From the NCBI RefSeq assembly GCF_003984645.1, contig NZ_RWKI01000001.1, positions 372,001-436,000 of the forward strand: 64,000 nt of DNA. The letters are read 5' to 3'. Position numbers and translations under genes: made by a program. Source of the stretch: Variovorax sp. MHTC-1 (GTDB taxonomy: Bacteria > Pseudomonadota > Gammaproteobacteria > Burkholderiales > Burkholderiaceae_C). Positions 16,924 to 26,913 of this stretch are shown piece by piece; within the stretch, counting starts at the first letter, position 1, and every line of letters starts with the position of its first letter. Under the pieces are notes generated by a model. The model did not search any database and was not told the DNA's origin. It saw only the letters and a list, made by a program, of their open reading frames with translations.

Positions 16924-18270
16924 ATGTCCACCGTCTTCAATTTCACCTTCGTCCCCTGGTTCCGCTCGGTGGCGCCCTACATCCACATGCACCGCGGCAA
17001 GACCTTCGTGGTCGCGATGGCGGGCGAGGCCATCGCGGCCGGCAAGCTGCCCCACATCGCGCAGGACCTGGCTCTGATCCAGAGCATGGGCGTCAAGGTA
17101 GTGCTGGTGCACGGCTTCCGGCCGCAGGTCAACGAACAACTGCGCGCCAAGGGCCACGAGGCCAGGTACTCGCACGGCATGCGCATCACCGACGAAGTGG
17201 CGCTCGACTGCGCGCAGGAGGCCGCCGGCCAGTTGCGCTACGAGATCGAGGCCGCCTTCAGCCAGGGCCTGCCGAACACGCCGATGGCCGGCTCTACCGT
17301 GCGCATGATCTCCGGCAACTTCATCACTGCCCGGCCGGTCGGCGTGGTCGACGGCGTCGACTTCCAGCACTCGGGCCTGGTGCGCAAGGTCGATGCCGCC
17401 GGCATTCGCCGCGGGCTCGACTTCGGCGCCATGGTACTGATGTCGCCCTTCGGCTTCTCGCCCACAGGCGAAGCCTTCAATCTGACGATGGAAGAAGTCG
17501 CGACCAGCGTGGCGATCTCGATCCAGGCCGACAAGCTGATCTTCCTGACCGAGATTGCGGGCATCGCGCAGGACCCCGGCCAGCCCATCAGCGAGGACAA
17601 CCCCATCGACACCGAGCTGCCGCTCGACAGCGCCAGGAAGCTGCTGGCCTCCTTGGCGCCGGCCCAGGGCCCGACCGACACGGCCTTCTACCTGCAGCAC
17701 TGCGTCAAGGCCTGCGAGGCGGGCGTGGAGCGCAATCACATCATCCCCTTCGCGGTGGACGGCTCGCTGCTGCTGGAGGTCTACGTGCACGACGGCATCG
17801 GCACCATGGTGATCGACGAGAAGCTCGAATCGCTGCGCGAGGCGACGGCGGACGACATCGGCGGCATCCTGCAGCTCATCGAGCCCTTCGAGCGCGACGG
17901 CACGCTGGTCAAGCGCAGCCGCACCGAGATCGAGCGCGACGTCGGCCAGTACACGGTGATCGAGCACGACGGCGTGATCTTCGGCTGCGCCGCGCTCTAT
18001 CCGTATCCGGAAGCGAAGACCGCGGAGATGGCGGCGCTGACCGTTTCGCCGCAGTCGCAGTCGCAGGGCGACGGTGAGCGCATCCTGAAACGCGTCGAGC
18101 AGCGCGCCAAGGCGAGCGGCCTGGAGAGCATCTTCGTTCTCACCACGCGCACCATGCACTGGTTCCTGAAGCGCGGCTTCCAGCAGGTCAATCCCGACTG
18201 GCTCCCCGAGGCGCGCAAGCGCAAGTACAACTGGGACCGCAAGAGCCAGGTGCTGGTCAAGAAGCTGTAG
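16924..18270 (+). CDS. argA: Amino-acid N-acetyltransferase (N-acetylglutamate synthase)
   Basis: A 448-residue ArgA of the classical two-domain type: an N-terminal amino-acid kinase-like domain (about residues 25-280; VVLVHGFRPQVNEQL), which is regulatory, and a C-terminal GNAT acetyltransferase domain (about 300-440; FGCAALYPYPEAKTAEMAALTV and QGDGERILKRVEQRA as the acetyl-CoA loop). It catalyses the first step of arginine synthesis and is normally feedback-inhibited by arginine. ATG 16924 precedes the conserved FVPWFRSVAPYIHMHRGKTFVV. Its 3' end overlaps the convergent M81 peptidase gene by 14 bases. Confidence 0.94.
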   Translation: MSTVFNFTFVPWFRSVAPYIHMHRGKTFVVAMAGEAIAAGKLPHIAQDLALIQSMGVKVVLVHGFRPQVNEQLRAKGHEARYSHGMRITDEVALDCAQEAAGQLRYEIEAAFSQGLPNTPMAGSTVRMISGNFITARPVGVVDGVDFQHSGLVRKVDAAGIRRGLDFGAMVLMSPFGFSPTGEAFNLTMEEVATSVAISIQADKLIFLTEIAGIAQDPGQPISEDNPIDTELPLDSARKLLASLAPAQGPTDTAFYLQHCVKACEAGVERNHIIPFAVDGSLLLEVYVHDGIGTMVIDEKLESLREATADDIGGILQLIEPFERDGTLVKRSRTEIERDVGQYTVIEHDGVIFGCAALYPYPEAKTAEMAALTVSPQSQSQGDGERILKRVEQRAKASGLESIFVLTTRTMHWFLKRGFQQVNPDWLPEARKRKYNWDRKSQVLVKKL

Positions 18271-19750
18271 GCGTGTAGACGACCTCGTCGAACGGATACA
18301 GCGGGCGCGCCAGCCGCTCGAACGGAAACAGCGCGTAGTCCGAACTGGTGACGCCCGGGCTGTCGCACTCGACCAGGCCGGCTGAGATGGGCACGAACAC
18401 CGGCCGGCAGTACATGCGCGACTTCAGTAGCAGGAAGCGCGCACGGCGCGGATCGAGGCCGACGCTTTCGAAGGTGCCCAGGTCCCAGGGCTCGTGCGTG
18501 CGCTCGGTGACGACGATCTGCGCCGCGCCGATGTCGAACACCGCCGAGCGGCCCATGCAGGCGCGCTGGCCGGTGTAGGTCGGCCCCGTGATCACGTACT
18601 CGCCGTCCGTCAGCGCGCGCACGATGCCGCGCAGCCGCACGGGCGGTGTGCTGCGGCCGATCTTCGCGAGCGGGCGCTTGTGGCCGAGCAGCAGCTCGAT
18701 CTCTGCGCCGACGCCGGCCTCGGTGCACTGCGCAACCGCCTGCGGATCGCACAGCAGGCCGGCCTGGATGCCCTGCAGGCCGGCCGCAAGCGCCGCCATC
18801 AGCACATCCATCGTGTCGCAGCTGCCGCCCGACATGCAGTTGTCGCCGTGGTCGAGCAGCAGCACCGGCCGATCGGCCTGCGCGGCCAGGACGCGGGCGC
18901 GCTCCAGCGACTGCGCCAGCGGCTCGGAGCGGTAGACGAAGTCCGCACGCGCCGCCCAGACGTGCTCCGCCAGCGCGGCCGCCACCCGGTCGGCCGCGGC
19001 GGCGTCGCCGTCGCCCACCACCACCACGCTGATGCAGGGGTTCGGGATGTCGGCCAGGCTGAAGCCGGCCAGCACCGAGACCGCGGCCATTCCATCGGCT
19101 TCCGCCGCGCGCGCCGCCGCCACCGCATCGCGCATCGCGCCTTCGGCGGTGGCGCTGCGCAGCGTGTGCGTCATCAGCGGCAGCCGGCGCCAGGCCAGCA
19201 CGGGCCGGCACGTGCCGTCCAGCTTGGCGAACAGCAGCCGGCCCGCGTGCTCGCCGGTCTCGTACATGTCGATGTGCGGATAGGTCTTGAAGCTCACGAT
19301 CACGTCGGCGTGGTCGATCATCTTCTGCGTCACGTTGCCGTGCAGGTCGAGCGCCACGGCGACGGGTACGCCCGGCGCGGCAGCCCGGATGCGCGCCAGC
19401 AGGTCGCCCTCGCCGTCGTCGCTGCCTTCGGCCACCATGGCGCCGTGCAGGTCGAGCAGCACGGCATCGCAGCCGGGCAAGGCGTCGACGATGGAGTCGC
19501 AAATCGCGGCGTAGGCGGCGGCCTCCACCCGGCCGCTGGGATTGGCCGAGGCCGAGATCGGCGTCGCCATTTCCGCGCCCCTGGCCTTTGCGAGATCGAT
19601 GAAGGCCGACATGGCGGTGCGCCCGCCCTCGGCCTCGCGCCGGGCGTCGGCCCCGTACAGCGGCCCTTCGTTGCCGAAGGCCGAAAGCGGCGTGGGCACG
19701 GGCGAGAAGGTGTTGGTCTCGTGGTTCATCCGAGCGATGAGGACTTTCAT
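18257..19750 (-). CDS. M81 family (MlrC-like) metallopeptidase, first paralogue
   Basis: A 497-residue protein of the M81 family named after microcystinase MlrC. Zinc-ligand motifs are visible: NHETNTF (residues 9-15), DLHGAM (100-105), LDLHGN (134-139) and KTYPHID (155-161). The C-terminal MlrC domain follows. Only a few members have known substrates (linearised microcystin); here the natural substrate is unknown. ATG 19750 was chosen for its GAGGAGCG ribosome site over a longer reading without conservation. It sits 10 bases after a second M81 gene in the same direction, so the two are probably co-expressed. Confidence 0.88.
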   Translation of the reverse strand: MKVLIARMNHETNTFSPVPTPLSAFGNEGPLYGADARREAEGGRTAMSAFIDLAKARGAEMATPISASANPSGRVEAAAYAAICDSIVDALPGCDAVLLDLHGAMVAEGSDDGEGDLLARIRAAAPGVPVAVALDLHGNVTQKMIDHADVIVSFKTYPHIDMYETGEHAGRLLFAKLDGTCRPVLAWRRLPLMTHTLRSATAEGAMRDAVAAARAAEADGMAAVSVLAGFSLADIPNPCISVVVVGDGDAAAADRVAAALAEHVWAARADFVYRSEPLAQSLERARVLAAQADRPVLLLDHGDNCMSGGSCDTMDVLMAALAAGLQGIQAGLLCDPQAVAQCTEAGVGAEIELLLGHKRPLAKIGRSTPPVRLRGIVRALTDGEYVITGPTYTGQRACMGRSAVFDIGAAQIVVTERTHEPWDLGTFESVGLDPRRARFLLLKSRMYCRPVFVPISAGLVECDSPGVTSSDYALFPFERLARPLYPFDEVVYTPTAS

Positions 19751-19760
19751 GGCGCGCTCC

Positions 19761-21269
19761 TCAGTCCGGCACCCGGGGCGAAGTCGACGGCGCGAGGCGG
19801 GTCCATGGCAGGTCCGAGGGATCGGCCGACATCGGGCCCGGCGCACGTGCCACTAGGATCTCATGGGCGATCGGCGCGAAGTCGGCGCGGAAATGCACCG
19901 AGCTCTTGTTGACAAGGATCTTCATCCGCTCAGGCTCGATGCCCACGCAGCGGTACAGCGCGCGATCGAGCATCTGCTTCTTGCCGCTGGCGACCACGAC
20001 CAGCACGCCCTCCACATCGAGGCAGGCGCAAGGGCCGAGCCGGACGCGCACGCCCGTCATCATCGGCCCCTGCAGCACGACCGTACCTTCGTGCAGCGTG
20101 CGCACCGTGCATTCGGCTTCCACCGGCGGGTCGCTCCATTGTCCCGACCAGGTGGGCACCGATCGGCCCAGCGCCAGCCGCAGGCGCGCGCCCTGCCCGG
20201 CCGCATGGGCGGCTGCAGCGGCCTCCGGGTCGTACAGCAGCCCGAGCGCCACCTGCTGCGGAAAGCGCTGTCCTGCACCCGCGCGCAGCAGCGCGTGCAG
20301 CATGCCGGTGGTGTTGCTGTCGGCACCGGCGCCGGGGTTGTCCTGGGTGTCGGCGATGACCACCGGACGCGCGGCCGTTGCCGCCAGCTCGAGCGCCTGG
20401 GCCACGGCGTCGTCCGGCGTCCAGGTGGCGACGCGCCAGCGCGCAGCCGGCTCGCAGATGTCGGCATACAGCGCATCCACCACCGCCTGCGCCGCGTCGC
20501 CGTAGGCCCAGACCATGGGGCCGCACTCGGGGAAATCGGCGGCCGGAAAGCCCATCGCGACGCTGGCCACCGTGCCGTGGCGCGCGTCCAGCCCGGGCAG
20601 GCTGCGATAGACAGCGCCGGCCGGTTCGATCATGGTGCAGCCGGCATTGATCGGAATCAGGAAGGGGATGCGGCGTGCCGCGACCGGCTCGCGCGAACCG
20701 CGCGCGAGGCGCCGTCCGAGCAGCTGCGCGGCCAGCCGGCCGGTCGCCTCGGTATCGACATGCGGATAGGTCCGGTAGGCCACAAGCGCATCGGCCAGCT
20801 CGAGCATTTGCTGCGTCACGTTGGCATGCAGGTCCAGGCTGGCCACGATCGGCAGTTCGGGCCCGACCAGCGCGCGCAGGCGCGCCAGCAGTTCGCCCTC
20901 GGCATCGTCGACGTGCTCGGCCACCGCGGCGCCGTGCAGGTCGAGGTAGATGGCGTCCAGTCCCGGCCCGGCCAGCGCGCTGCGCGTCGCCTCGCTGATG
21001 GTGCCCGCGATGCGCTCGAAAGCCTCGCGCGTCACCTGGGCCGAGGGCGTAGCGCCGGCCCAGCAGGACGGCAGCAGTTGCCAGCCGCGCGCCTGCGCCT
21101 CGGCGATAAAGCCGCCGGCCGGCAGGCTGGAGCCGGTGAAGCGCGCCAGCATCGCCGCCCCGTCCTCGTAGGCCGGGAAACTGTCGCCGCGCAGAAAGGC
21201 GGCCCAATCGGCGCGCGTCGGGGCGAAGGTGTTGGTTTCGTGCTGGAAGCCGGCGATCAGGACGTTCAT
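19761..21269 (-). CDS. M81 family (MlrC-like) metallopeptidase, second paralogue
   Basis: A 502-residue relative of the preceding gene product with the same spacing of motifs: QHETNTF (residues 9-15), YLDLHGAAV, SLDLHANVT and RTYPHVDTE. Its C-terminal domain differs considerably from the other copy. It is upstream in the presumed two-gene operon. The divergent dapC gene starts 90 bases away, so promoters for both lie between. Whether the copies form a heterodimer or act on different peptides is unknown. Confidence 0.88.
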   Translation of the reverse strand: MNVLIAGFQHETNTFAPTRADWAAFLRGDSFPAYEDGAAMLARFTGSSLPAGGFIAEAQARGWQLLPSCWAGATPSAQVTREAFERIAGTISEATRSALAGPGLDAIYLDLHGAAVAEHVDDAEGELLARLRALVGPELPIVASLDLHANVTQQMLELADALVAYRTYPHVDTEATGRLAAQLLGRRLARGSREPVAARRIPFLIPINAGCTMIEPAGAVYRSLPGLDARHGTVASVAMGFPAADFPECGPMVWAYGDAAQAVVDALYADICEPAARWRVATWTPDDAVAQALELAATAARPVVIADTQDNPGAGADSNTTGMLHALLRAGAGQRFPQQVALGLLYDPEAAAAAHAAGQGARLRLALGRSVPTWSGQWSDPPVEAECTVRTLHEGTVVLQGPMMTGVRVRLGPCACLDVEGVLVVVASGKKQMLDRALYRCVGIEPERMKILVNKSSVHFRADFAPIAHEILVARAPGPMSADPSDLPWTRLAPSTSPRVPD

Positions 21270-21359
21270 GGTTTCATTGTGAGCTGCGAGAGGTTTGCCG
21301 CCCAGCCTGACCCGCGATCGGCCAGTGCGCCCCGCCCGGCGACCGCGATAATCGCAGCC

Positions 21360-22565
21360 ATGAATCCCCTGCTCGCCAAGCTGCAGCCCTACCCCTTCGC
21401 GCGATTGCGCGAACTGTTCGCCGGCGTCACGCCGAACCCCGCCTTCGAACCGATCAGCCTCGGCATCGGCGAACCCAAGCATGCGACGCCGCCCTTCATC
21501 AAGGATGCATTGAGCAACAGCCTCGACACGCTGTCGGTCTACCCCGCGACCGCGGGCGAGCTCCCGCTGCGCGAGGCCTTCACCGGCTGGGTGCGTCAGC
21601 GCTACGGCCTGGCGCTCGACGCGGCGACGCAGGTGCTGCCGGTCAATGGCTCGCGCGAAGCACTGTTCGCGCTGGCGCAGACGGTGGTCGACCCCACGAA
21701 AATGCCGGCGCCGGTGGTGCTCTCCCCCAATCCCTTCTATCAAATTTACGAGGGCGCGGCCCTGCTGGCGGGCGCTGAACCCTATTACGTGCCGAGCGTG
21801 GCGGCGCGCAACTTCGCGGTCGACTGGGACAGCGTGCCGGCCGAGATCTGGGCGCACGCACAGCTGGTGTATGTCTGCTCGCCGGGCAACCCGACCGGCG
21901 CGGTGATGCCGCTCGAAGAATGGAAGAAGCTGTTCGCGCTCGCGGACCAGCACGGCTTCGTCATCGCCTCCGACGAGTGCTACAGCGAGATCTATTTCCG
22001 CGACGAGCCTCCGCTGGGCGGCCTAGAAGCGGCCGCCAAGCTGGGCCGCGACGACTTCCGCAAGCTGGTGGCGCTGACCTCGCTGTCCAAGCGCAGCAAC
22101 GTGCCCGGCCTGCGCAGCGGCTTCGTGGCCGGCGACGCATCCATCCTGAAGCAGTTCCTGCTGTACCGCACCTACCACGGCAGCGCGATGAGCGGGGCCG
22201 TTGCGGCGGCCAGCATCGCGGCCTGGGGCGACGAAAGCCACGTGGTCGACAACCGTGCGCAGTACCGCGCCAAGTTCGCGGCCGTGACGCCCCTGCTCGA
22301 GCCGGTGCTCGACGTGCGCCTGCCCGATGCCAGCTTCTACCTCTGGGCGGGCGTGCCGGCAGCGTGGGAAGGAGACGACACCGGCTTCGCCCGCGAGCTC
22401 TACGCTCAATACAATGTGACGGTGTTGCCGGGCAGCTACCTGGCGCGCGATGCGCAAGGCGCCAACCCCGGCCGGGGCCGCATCCGCATGGCGCTCGTGG
22501 CCAGCACCAAGGAGTGCGTGGAGGCTGCGCAGCGCATCGTCCAGTTCGTTCAACGGGGCCGCTGA
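21360..22565 (+). CDS. dapC: Succinyldiaminopimelate transaminase
   Basis: A 401-residue PLP aminotransferase ([18 protein letters not shown]) of the betaproteobacterial DapC type. [11 protein letters not shown] and [19 protein letters not shown] hold the substrate-arginine and cofactor-lysine positions. It converts N-succinyl-2-amino-6-ketopimelate to N-succinyl-L,L-diaminopimelate in lysine and peptidoglycan precursor synthesis. The identity is strongly supported by the adjacent dapD and nearby dapE, the enzymes before and after it in the succinylase branch. Confidence 0.93.
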   Translation: MNPLLAKLQPYPFARLRELFAGVTPNPAFEPISLGIGEPKHATPPFIKDALSNSLDTLSVYPATAGELPLREAFTGWVRQRYGLALDAATQVLPVNGSREALFALAQTVVDPTKMPAPVVLSPNPFYQIYEGAALLAGAEPYYVPSVAARNFAVDWDSVPAEIWAHAQLVYVCSPGNPTGAVMPLEEWKKLFALADQHGFVIASDECYSEIYFRDEPPLGGLEAAAKLGRDDFRKLVALTSLSKRSNVPGLRSGFVAGDASILKQFLLYRTYHGSAMSGAVAAASIAAWGDESHVVDNRAQYRAKFAAVTPLLEPVLDVRLPDASFYLWAGVPAAWEGDDTGFARELYAQYNVTVLPGSYLARDAQGANPGRGRIRMALVASTKECVEAAQRIVQFVQRGR

Positions 22566-22585
22566 GCCCTCTTTCATCGATTCAC

Positions 22586-23410
<825 letters not shown>

Positions 23411-23414
23411 TGTC

Positions 23415-23495
23415 TGCCCCCCGGCTTGCCACTGCGTGTGCTTCGCCACCCTCCCAGGGGGAGGCGCGGCCCGCCTTGGGGCGGCCCCGGCGGCG
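23415..23495 (-). repeat. GC-rich palindromic intergenic repeat, diverged copy 5
   Basis: It lies between dapD and the pilU-type gene. Read on the minus strand it has GGGCCGCCCCAAGGCGGGCC, CTCCCCCTGGGAGGGTGGCG, AGCACACGCAGTGGCAAGCC and GGGGGGCAG, the same block order as the other copies but with substitutions in the central palindrome. It is opposite in orientation to the surrounding genes. Confidence 0.75.
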
Positions 23496-23535
23496 GCCGC
23501 AACGTTCATTACAACCACGCTGAGGAGAGAAACCG

Positions 23536-24684
23536 ATGAAGACGATGGAGCGAATTCTTCGCCTGATGGCCGAACGCAAGGCGTCCGACATCTACCTCTC
23601 GGCGCACTCCCCGGCGCTGATCCGCATCAATGGCAACTGCCTGCCGATCAATGCACAGGTGCTGCCGCCCGAAGCGCCGCTGGCCCTGCTGTCCGAGGTG
23701 GTGAATGAGGAGCGCATCGCCGAGCTGGAACGCACCGGCGAGCTCAACACGGCGATCGCGCTCGAGGATGCGGGCAACTTCCGCATCAGCGCCATGCGCC
23801 AGCGCGGCAGCTATGCGGTGGTGGTGCGGCACATCGCTTCGGTCATCCCCTCCTTCGCCGAGCTGAACCTGCCCGAGATCCTGAAGACGCTGGTGATGGA
23901 AAAGCGCGGCCTGATCCTGATGGTGGGCTCCACCGGCGCCGGCAAGAGCACCACGCTCGCCTCGATGCTCGACTTCCGCAACGAGAACGCCACCGGCCAC
24001 ATCCTCACGGTCGAGGAGCCGATCGAATTCACCTTCACCAACAAGAAGTCGATGGTGAACCAGCGCGACGTCGGCAGCGACACGCAGTCGCTGCAGATCG
24101 CGCTCAAGAATGCGCTGCGCCAGGCGCCCGACGTGATCCAGATCGGCGAGATCCGCGACCGCGAGACCATGACGGCGGCGATCGCCTATGCCCAGTCGGG
24201 CCACCTGTGCGTGGCCACGCTGCATGCCAACAACAGCTACCGCGCGCTCAACCGCATCCTGAGCTTCTATCCGGTCGAGGTGCGCGCCACCCTGCTGGGC
24301 GACCTCGGCGGCGCCCTGCGTGCGATCGTCGCGCAGCGCCTTCTGCGCACACCCGACGGCGCCCGCATGCCGGCGCTCGAAGTGCTGCTCAATACGGCGC
24401 TGGTGGCCGAGCTCATCGGCAAGGGCGATTTCTCGGGCGTCAAGGAAGCGATGGAGCAGTCGATGGCCGAAGGCTCGCAGACCTTCGAGGAAGACATCGC
24501 CCGGCTCATCACCGACGGCTTCATCACGCGCGAGGAAGGCCTCGCGCAAGCCGACTCCCCGACCAACCTGATGTGGCGCCTGCAGAACCGCGCCGCGCCC
24601 GCCGCGCGCCGCGAAGACCGCGCACTGCTCGACCAGGTCGACGAACCCACCTTCACGGACATCACGCTCGACGTCCGTCACTAG
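23536..24684 (+). CDS. pilU: Type IV pilus retraction ATPase, PilU-like
   Basis: A 382-residue secretion ATPase of the PilT/PilU family. It has an N-terminal domain (residues 1-100, [20 protein letters not shown]), Walker A GSTGAGKS (about 133-140), an Asp box with VEEPIEFTF, Walker B-like [14 protein letters not shown], and the His box [12 protein letters not shown]. The length and the C-terminal extension beyond PilT length favour PilU, which assists PilT in pilus retraction. It sits inside the lysine-synthesis gene run, separated from dapE by 16 bases. AGGAGAG upstream of ATG 23536 is a good ribosome site. Confidence 0.9.
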   Translation: MKTMERILRLMAERKASDIYLSAHSPALIRINGNCLPINAQVLPPEAPLALLSEVVNEERIAELERTGELNTAIALEDAGNFRISAMRQRGSYAVVVRHIASVIPSFAELNLPEILKTLVMEKRGLILMVGSTGAGKSTTLASMLDFRNENATGHILTVEEPIEFTFTNKKSMVNQRDVGSDTQSLQIALKNALRQAPDVIQIGEIRDRETMTAAIAYAQSGHLCVATLHANNSYRALNRILSFYPVEVRATLLGDLGGALRAIVAQRLLRTPDGARMPALEVLLNTALVAELIGKGDFSGVKEAMEQSMAEGSQTFEEDIARLITDGFITREEGLAQADSPTNLMWRLQNRAAPAARREDRALLDQVDEPTFTDITLDVRH

Positions 24685-24700
24685 CCCTTCTCTTTTTTCA

Positions 24701-25882
24701 ATGTCCCGAACGCTGCAACTCGCCGAACAACTGATCTCCCGCCCTTCGGTCACCCCCGACGATGCGGGGTGCCAGCAGATCCTCGGCGAGCGGCTGGCGC
24801 GGCTCGGCTTCCGGCTCGAGAGCATCGAAAGCGGCCCGACCGACTTTCGTGTGACCAACCTGTGGGCCGTGCGTCCCGGCGCCGCCGTGGCGCAGGCCGC
24901 GCGCACCGTCGCCTTCGCCGGCCACACCGACGTGGTGCCCACCGGCCCGCTCGAGCAGTGGAGCAGCCATCCGTTCACGCCCACGCACCGCGACGGCAAG
25001 CTCTACGGCCGGGGCGCCTGCGACATGAAGACCTCGCTGGCGGCCTTCGTGGTCGCGATCGAGGACTTCCTGGCCGCCACGCCCGATCCGAAGCTCACGC
25101 TCGCCCTGCTACTCACCAGCGACGAGGAAGGGCCTGCGCTCGACGGCACCGTGGTGGTCTGCAACACGCTGGCCGCTCGCGGCGAGCGCCTCGACTACTG
25201 CATCGTCGGCGAGCCGACCGCGGTCGAGCGCTGCGGCGACATGATCAAAAACGGGCGGCGCGGCACCATGAGCGGCAGGCTCACCGTCAAAGGCGTTCAG
25301 GGGCACATCGCCTATCCGCACCTGGCGAAGAACCCGGTCCACGCCTTTGCGCCGGCGCTGGCCGAACTGGTCGCGATCAACGCAGCCGGCGGCTGGGATG
25401 CCGTTGCCAACCCCTACTTCCAGCCGACCAGCTGGCAGATCAGCAACATCCATGCGGGCACCGGCGCCAGCAACGTGATCCCCGGCGCGGCGGTGATCGA
25501 CTTCAATTTCCGTTTCTCGACCGAATCGACGCCCGAATCGCTGCAAGCGCGCGTACAGGCCGTGCTGGACGCGCACGGCCTCGACTGCACGCTGGCCTGG
25601 ACCATCGGCGGCCTGCCCTTCCTGACCACGCCGGGCGAACTCGTCGGCGCGGTGCAGCAGGCGATCCGCGACGAGACCGGCATCGAACCCGAGCTGTCGA
25701 CCAGCGGCGGCACCAGCGACGCGCGCTTCATCGCCAAGATCTGCAGGCAGGTGGTCGAACTGGGCCCCGTCAACGCGAGCATCCACAAGATCGACGAGCA
25801 CATCGCCGTCGCCGAGATCGAACAGCTCAAGAACATCTACAAGCGCACGCTGGACCGGCTCGAAACGCTGCTCTCGGCATGA
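24701..25882 (+). CDS. dapE: Succinyl-diaminopimelate desuccinylase
   Basis: A 393-residue M20 family di-zinc hydrolase. [12 protein letters not shown] carries the first metal histidine and Asp, [16 protein letters not shown] the bridging Asp, [12 protein letters not shown] the catalytic Glu pair and [11 protein letters not shown] the C-terminal ligand region. It releases L,L-diaminopimelate, completing the branch begun by dapD and dapC upstream. The N-terminus matches the family ([20 protein letters not shown]). Confidence 0.94.
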   Translation: MSRTLQLAEQLISRPSVTPDDAGCQQILGERLARLGFRLESIESGPTDFRVTNLWAVRPGAAVAQAARTVAFAGHTDVVPTGPLEQWSSHPFTPTHRDGKLYGRGACDMKTSLAAFVVAIEDFLAATPDPKLTLALLLTSDEEGPALDGTVVVCNTLAARGERLDYCIVGEPTAVERCGDMIKNGRRGTMSGRLTVKGVQGHIAYPHLAKNPVHAFAPALAELVAINAAGGWDAVANPYFQPTSWQISNIHAGTGASNVIPGAAVIDFNFRFSTESTPESLQARVQAVLDAHGLDCTLAWTIGGLPFLTTPGELVGAVQQAIRDETGIEPELSTSGGTSDARFIAKICRQVVELGPVNASIHKIDEHIAVAEIEQLKNIYKRTLDRLETLLSA

Positions 25883-25911
25883 GCGCAGCGCAGAACTGCT
25901 TCAAGCAAGCT

Positions 25912-25960
25912 CGCGCCCTCTCGGGGGGCAGCGAGGACACGCAGTGCCGAGCGTGGGGGC
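25912..25960 (+). repeat. GC-rich palindromic intergenic repeat, copy 3
   Basis: The core CGCCCTCTCGGGGGGCAGCG is followed by AGGACACGCAGTGCCGAGCG and TGGGGGC, nearly identical to copy 1 over the right half. It ends 4 bases before the prmB start and shares plus orientation with the genes. The left arm is less conserved than in copies 1 and 2. Confidence 0.83.
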
Positions 25961-25964
25961 AGTA

Positions 25965-26828
25965 ATGAGCAGTGTCATCGAGCTGATCGAGGCCGGCGCG
26001 AAGCAGCTGGCCGATGCAGGTGTCGCCTTCGGCCACGGCACCCACAACGCCTTCGACGAAGCCGCCTGGCTGGTGCTCTGGCGCCTGGGCCTGCCGCTGG
26101 ACGAGCTGGATGCGGTCGCCGATCGCGCGGTCGCGCCGGCGGATACAGTGCGGGTCGCCGAAGTGCTGGCGCAGCGGATCGCGACACGCAAGCCCGCGGC
26201 CTACCTGACCAAGGAAGCCTGGCTGCAAGGCGTGCCCTTCTACGTCGACGAACGCGCCATCGTTCCGCGCAGCTTCATCGCGGAGCTGCTGGCCGACGGC
26301 AGCATCGATCCCTGGCTCGGGGAACACACCCGACGCGTGCTGGACCTGTGCACCGGCAACGGCAGCCTCGCGGTGCTGGCGGCGATGACCTATCCGGAAG
26401 TGACGGTCGACGCGGCGGACCTCTCGCCCGCGGCGCTCGAAGTGGCGGCCATCAACATCACGCGCCACCAGCTCGACTCGCGCATCACGCTCATCGAATC
26501 AGACGGCCTGGCCAGTGTGCGCGGGCCCTACGACCTGATCCTTTGCAATCCGCCCTACGTCAACGCGAAGAGCATGGCCGGGCTCCCCGCCGAGTACCGC
26601 GCCGAGCCCGAGCTCGCGCTGGCCGGCGGCGCCGATGGCATGGACTTCATCCGCCGGCTTTTCGCCGATGCATCGGCGCGCATGAGCGAATCCGCCGTGC
26701 TGGTGCTTGAAATCGGCAACGAGCGCTCGCACTTCGAGGCAGCGTTCCCGCAGCTCGAAGTGGTGTGGCTCGCCACCAGCGCCGGAGACGACCAGGTATT
26801 GCTGGTCCCGCGCGAATCCCTGACTTAA
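25965..26828 (+). CDS. prmB: 50S ribosomal protein L3 glutamine methyltransferase
   Basis: A 287-residue SAM-dependent methyltransferase of the HemK/PrmB group. An N-terminal helical domain is followed by the SAM loop VLDLCTGNGSLAVLAAM (about residues 127-143) and the catalytic NPPYVN (about 195-200), which binds the glutamine amide. The YLTKEAWLQGVPFYVDERAIVPRS stretch is typical of PrmB rather than PrmC. ATG 25965 was chosen; an earlier ATG at 25944 would be translated from repeat copy 3. It modifies L3 during ribosome assembly. Confidence 0.9.
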   Translation: MSSVIELIEAGAKQLADAGVAFGHGTHNAFDEAAWLVLWRLGLPLDELDAVADRAVAPADTVRVAEVLAQRIATRKPAAYLTKEAWLQGVPFYVDERAIVPRSFIAELLADGSIDPWLGEHTRRVLDLCTGNGSLAVLAAMTYPEVTVDAADLSPAALEVAAINITRHQLDSRITLIESDGLASVRGPYDLILCNPPYVNAKSMAGLPAEYRAEPELALAGGADGMDFIRRLFADASARMSESAVLVLEIGNERSHFEAAFPQLEVVWLATSAGDDQVLLVPRESLT

Positions 26829-26831
26829 AAA

Positions 26832-26910
26832 TGCCCCCACGCTCATCACTTCGTGTATCGCTGCCCCCCGAGGGGCCGCTCCGCGCCCTTCGGGCTGCCG
26901 GGCGGGCGCT
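26832..26910 (-). repeat. GC-rich palindromic intergenic repeat, copy 4
   Basis: It fills the prmB to ABC-F gap in the orientation opposite to copies 1 and 3. On the minus strand it reads GGCCCCTCGGGGGGCAGCGA, TACACGAAGTGATGAGCGTG and GGGGC. The left arm ends in GGCAGCCCGAAGGGCGCGGA in place of the GGCCGCCCCAAGGCGGGC of copies 2 and 5. Confidence 0.8.
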
Positions 26911-26913
26911 GAC

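Noticed and set aside
13623..18077. Long open frame of 1484 codons on the strand opposite to hrpA
   Set aside because: It is a GC-skew shadow of hrpA and argA: His/Arg/Gly/Ala-rich composition, no recognised domain, and both real genes have clear motifs.
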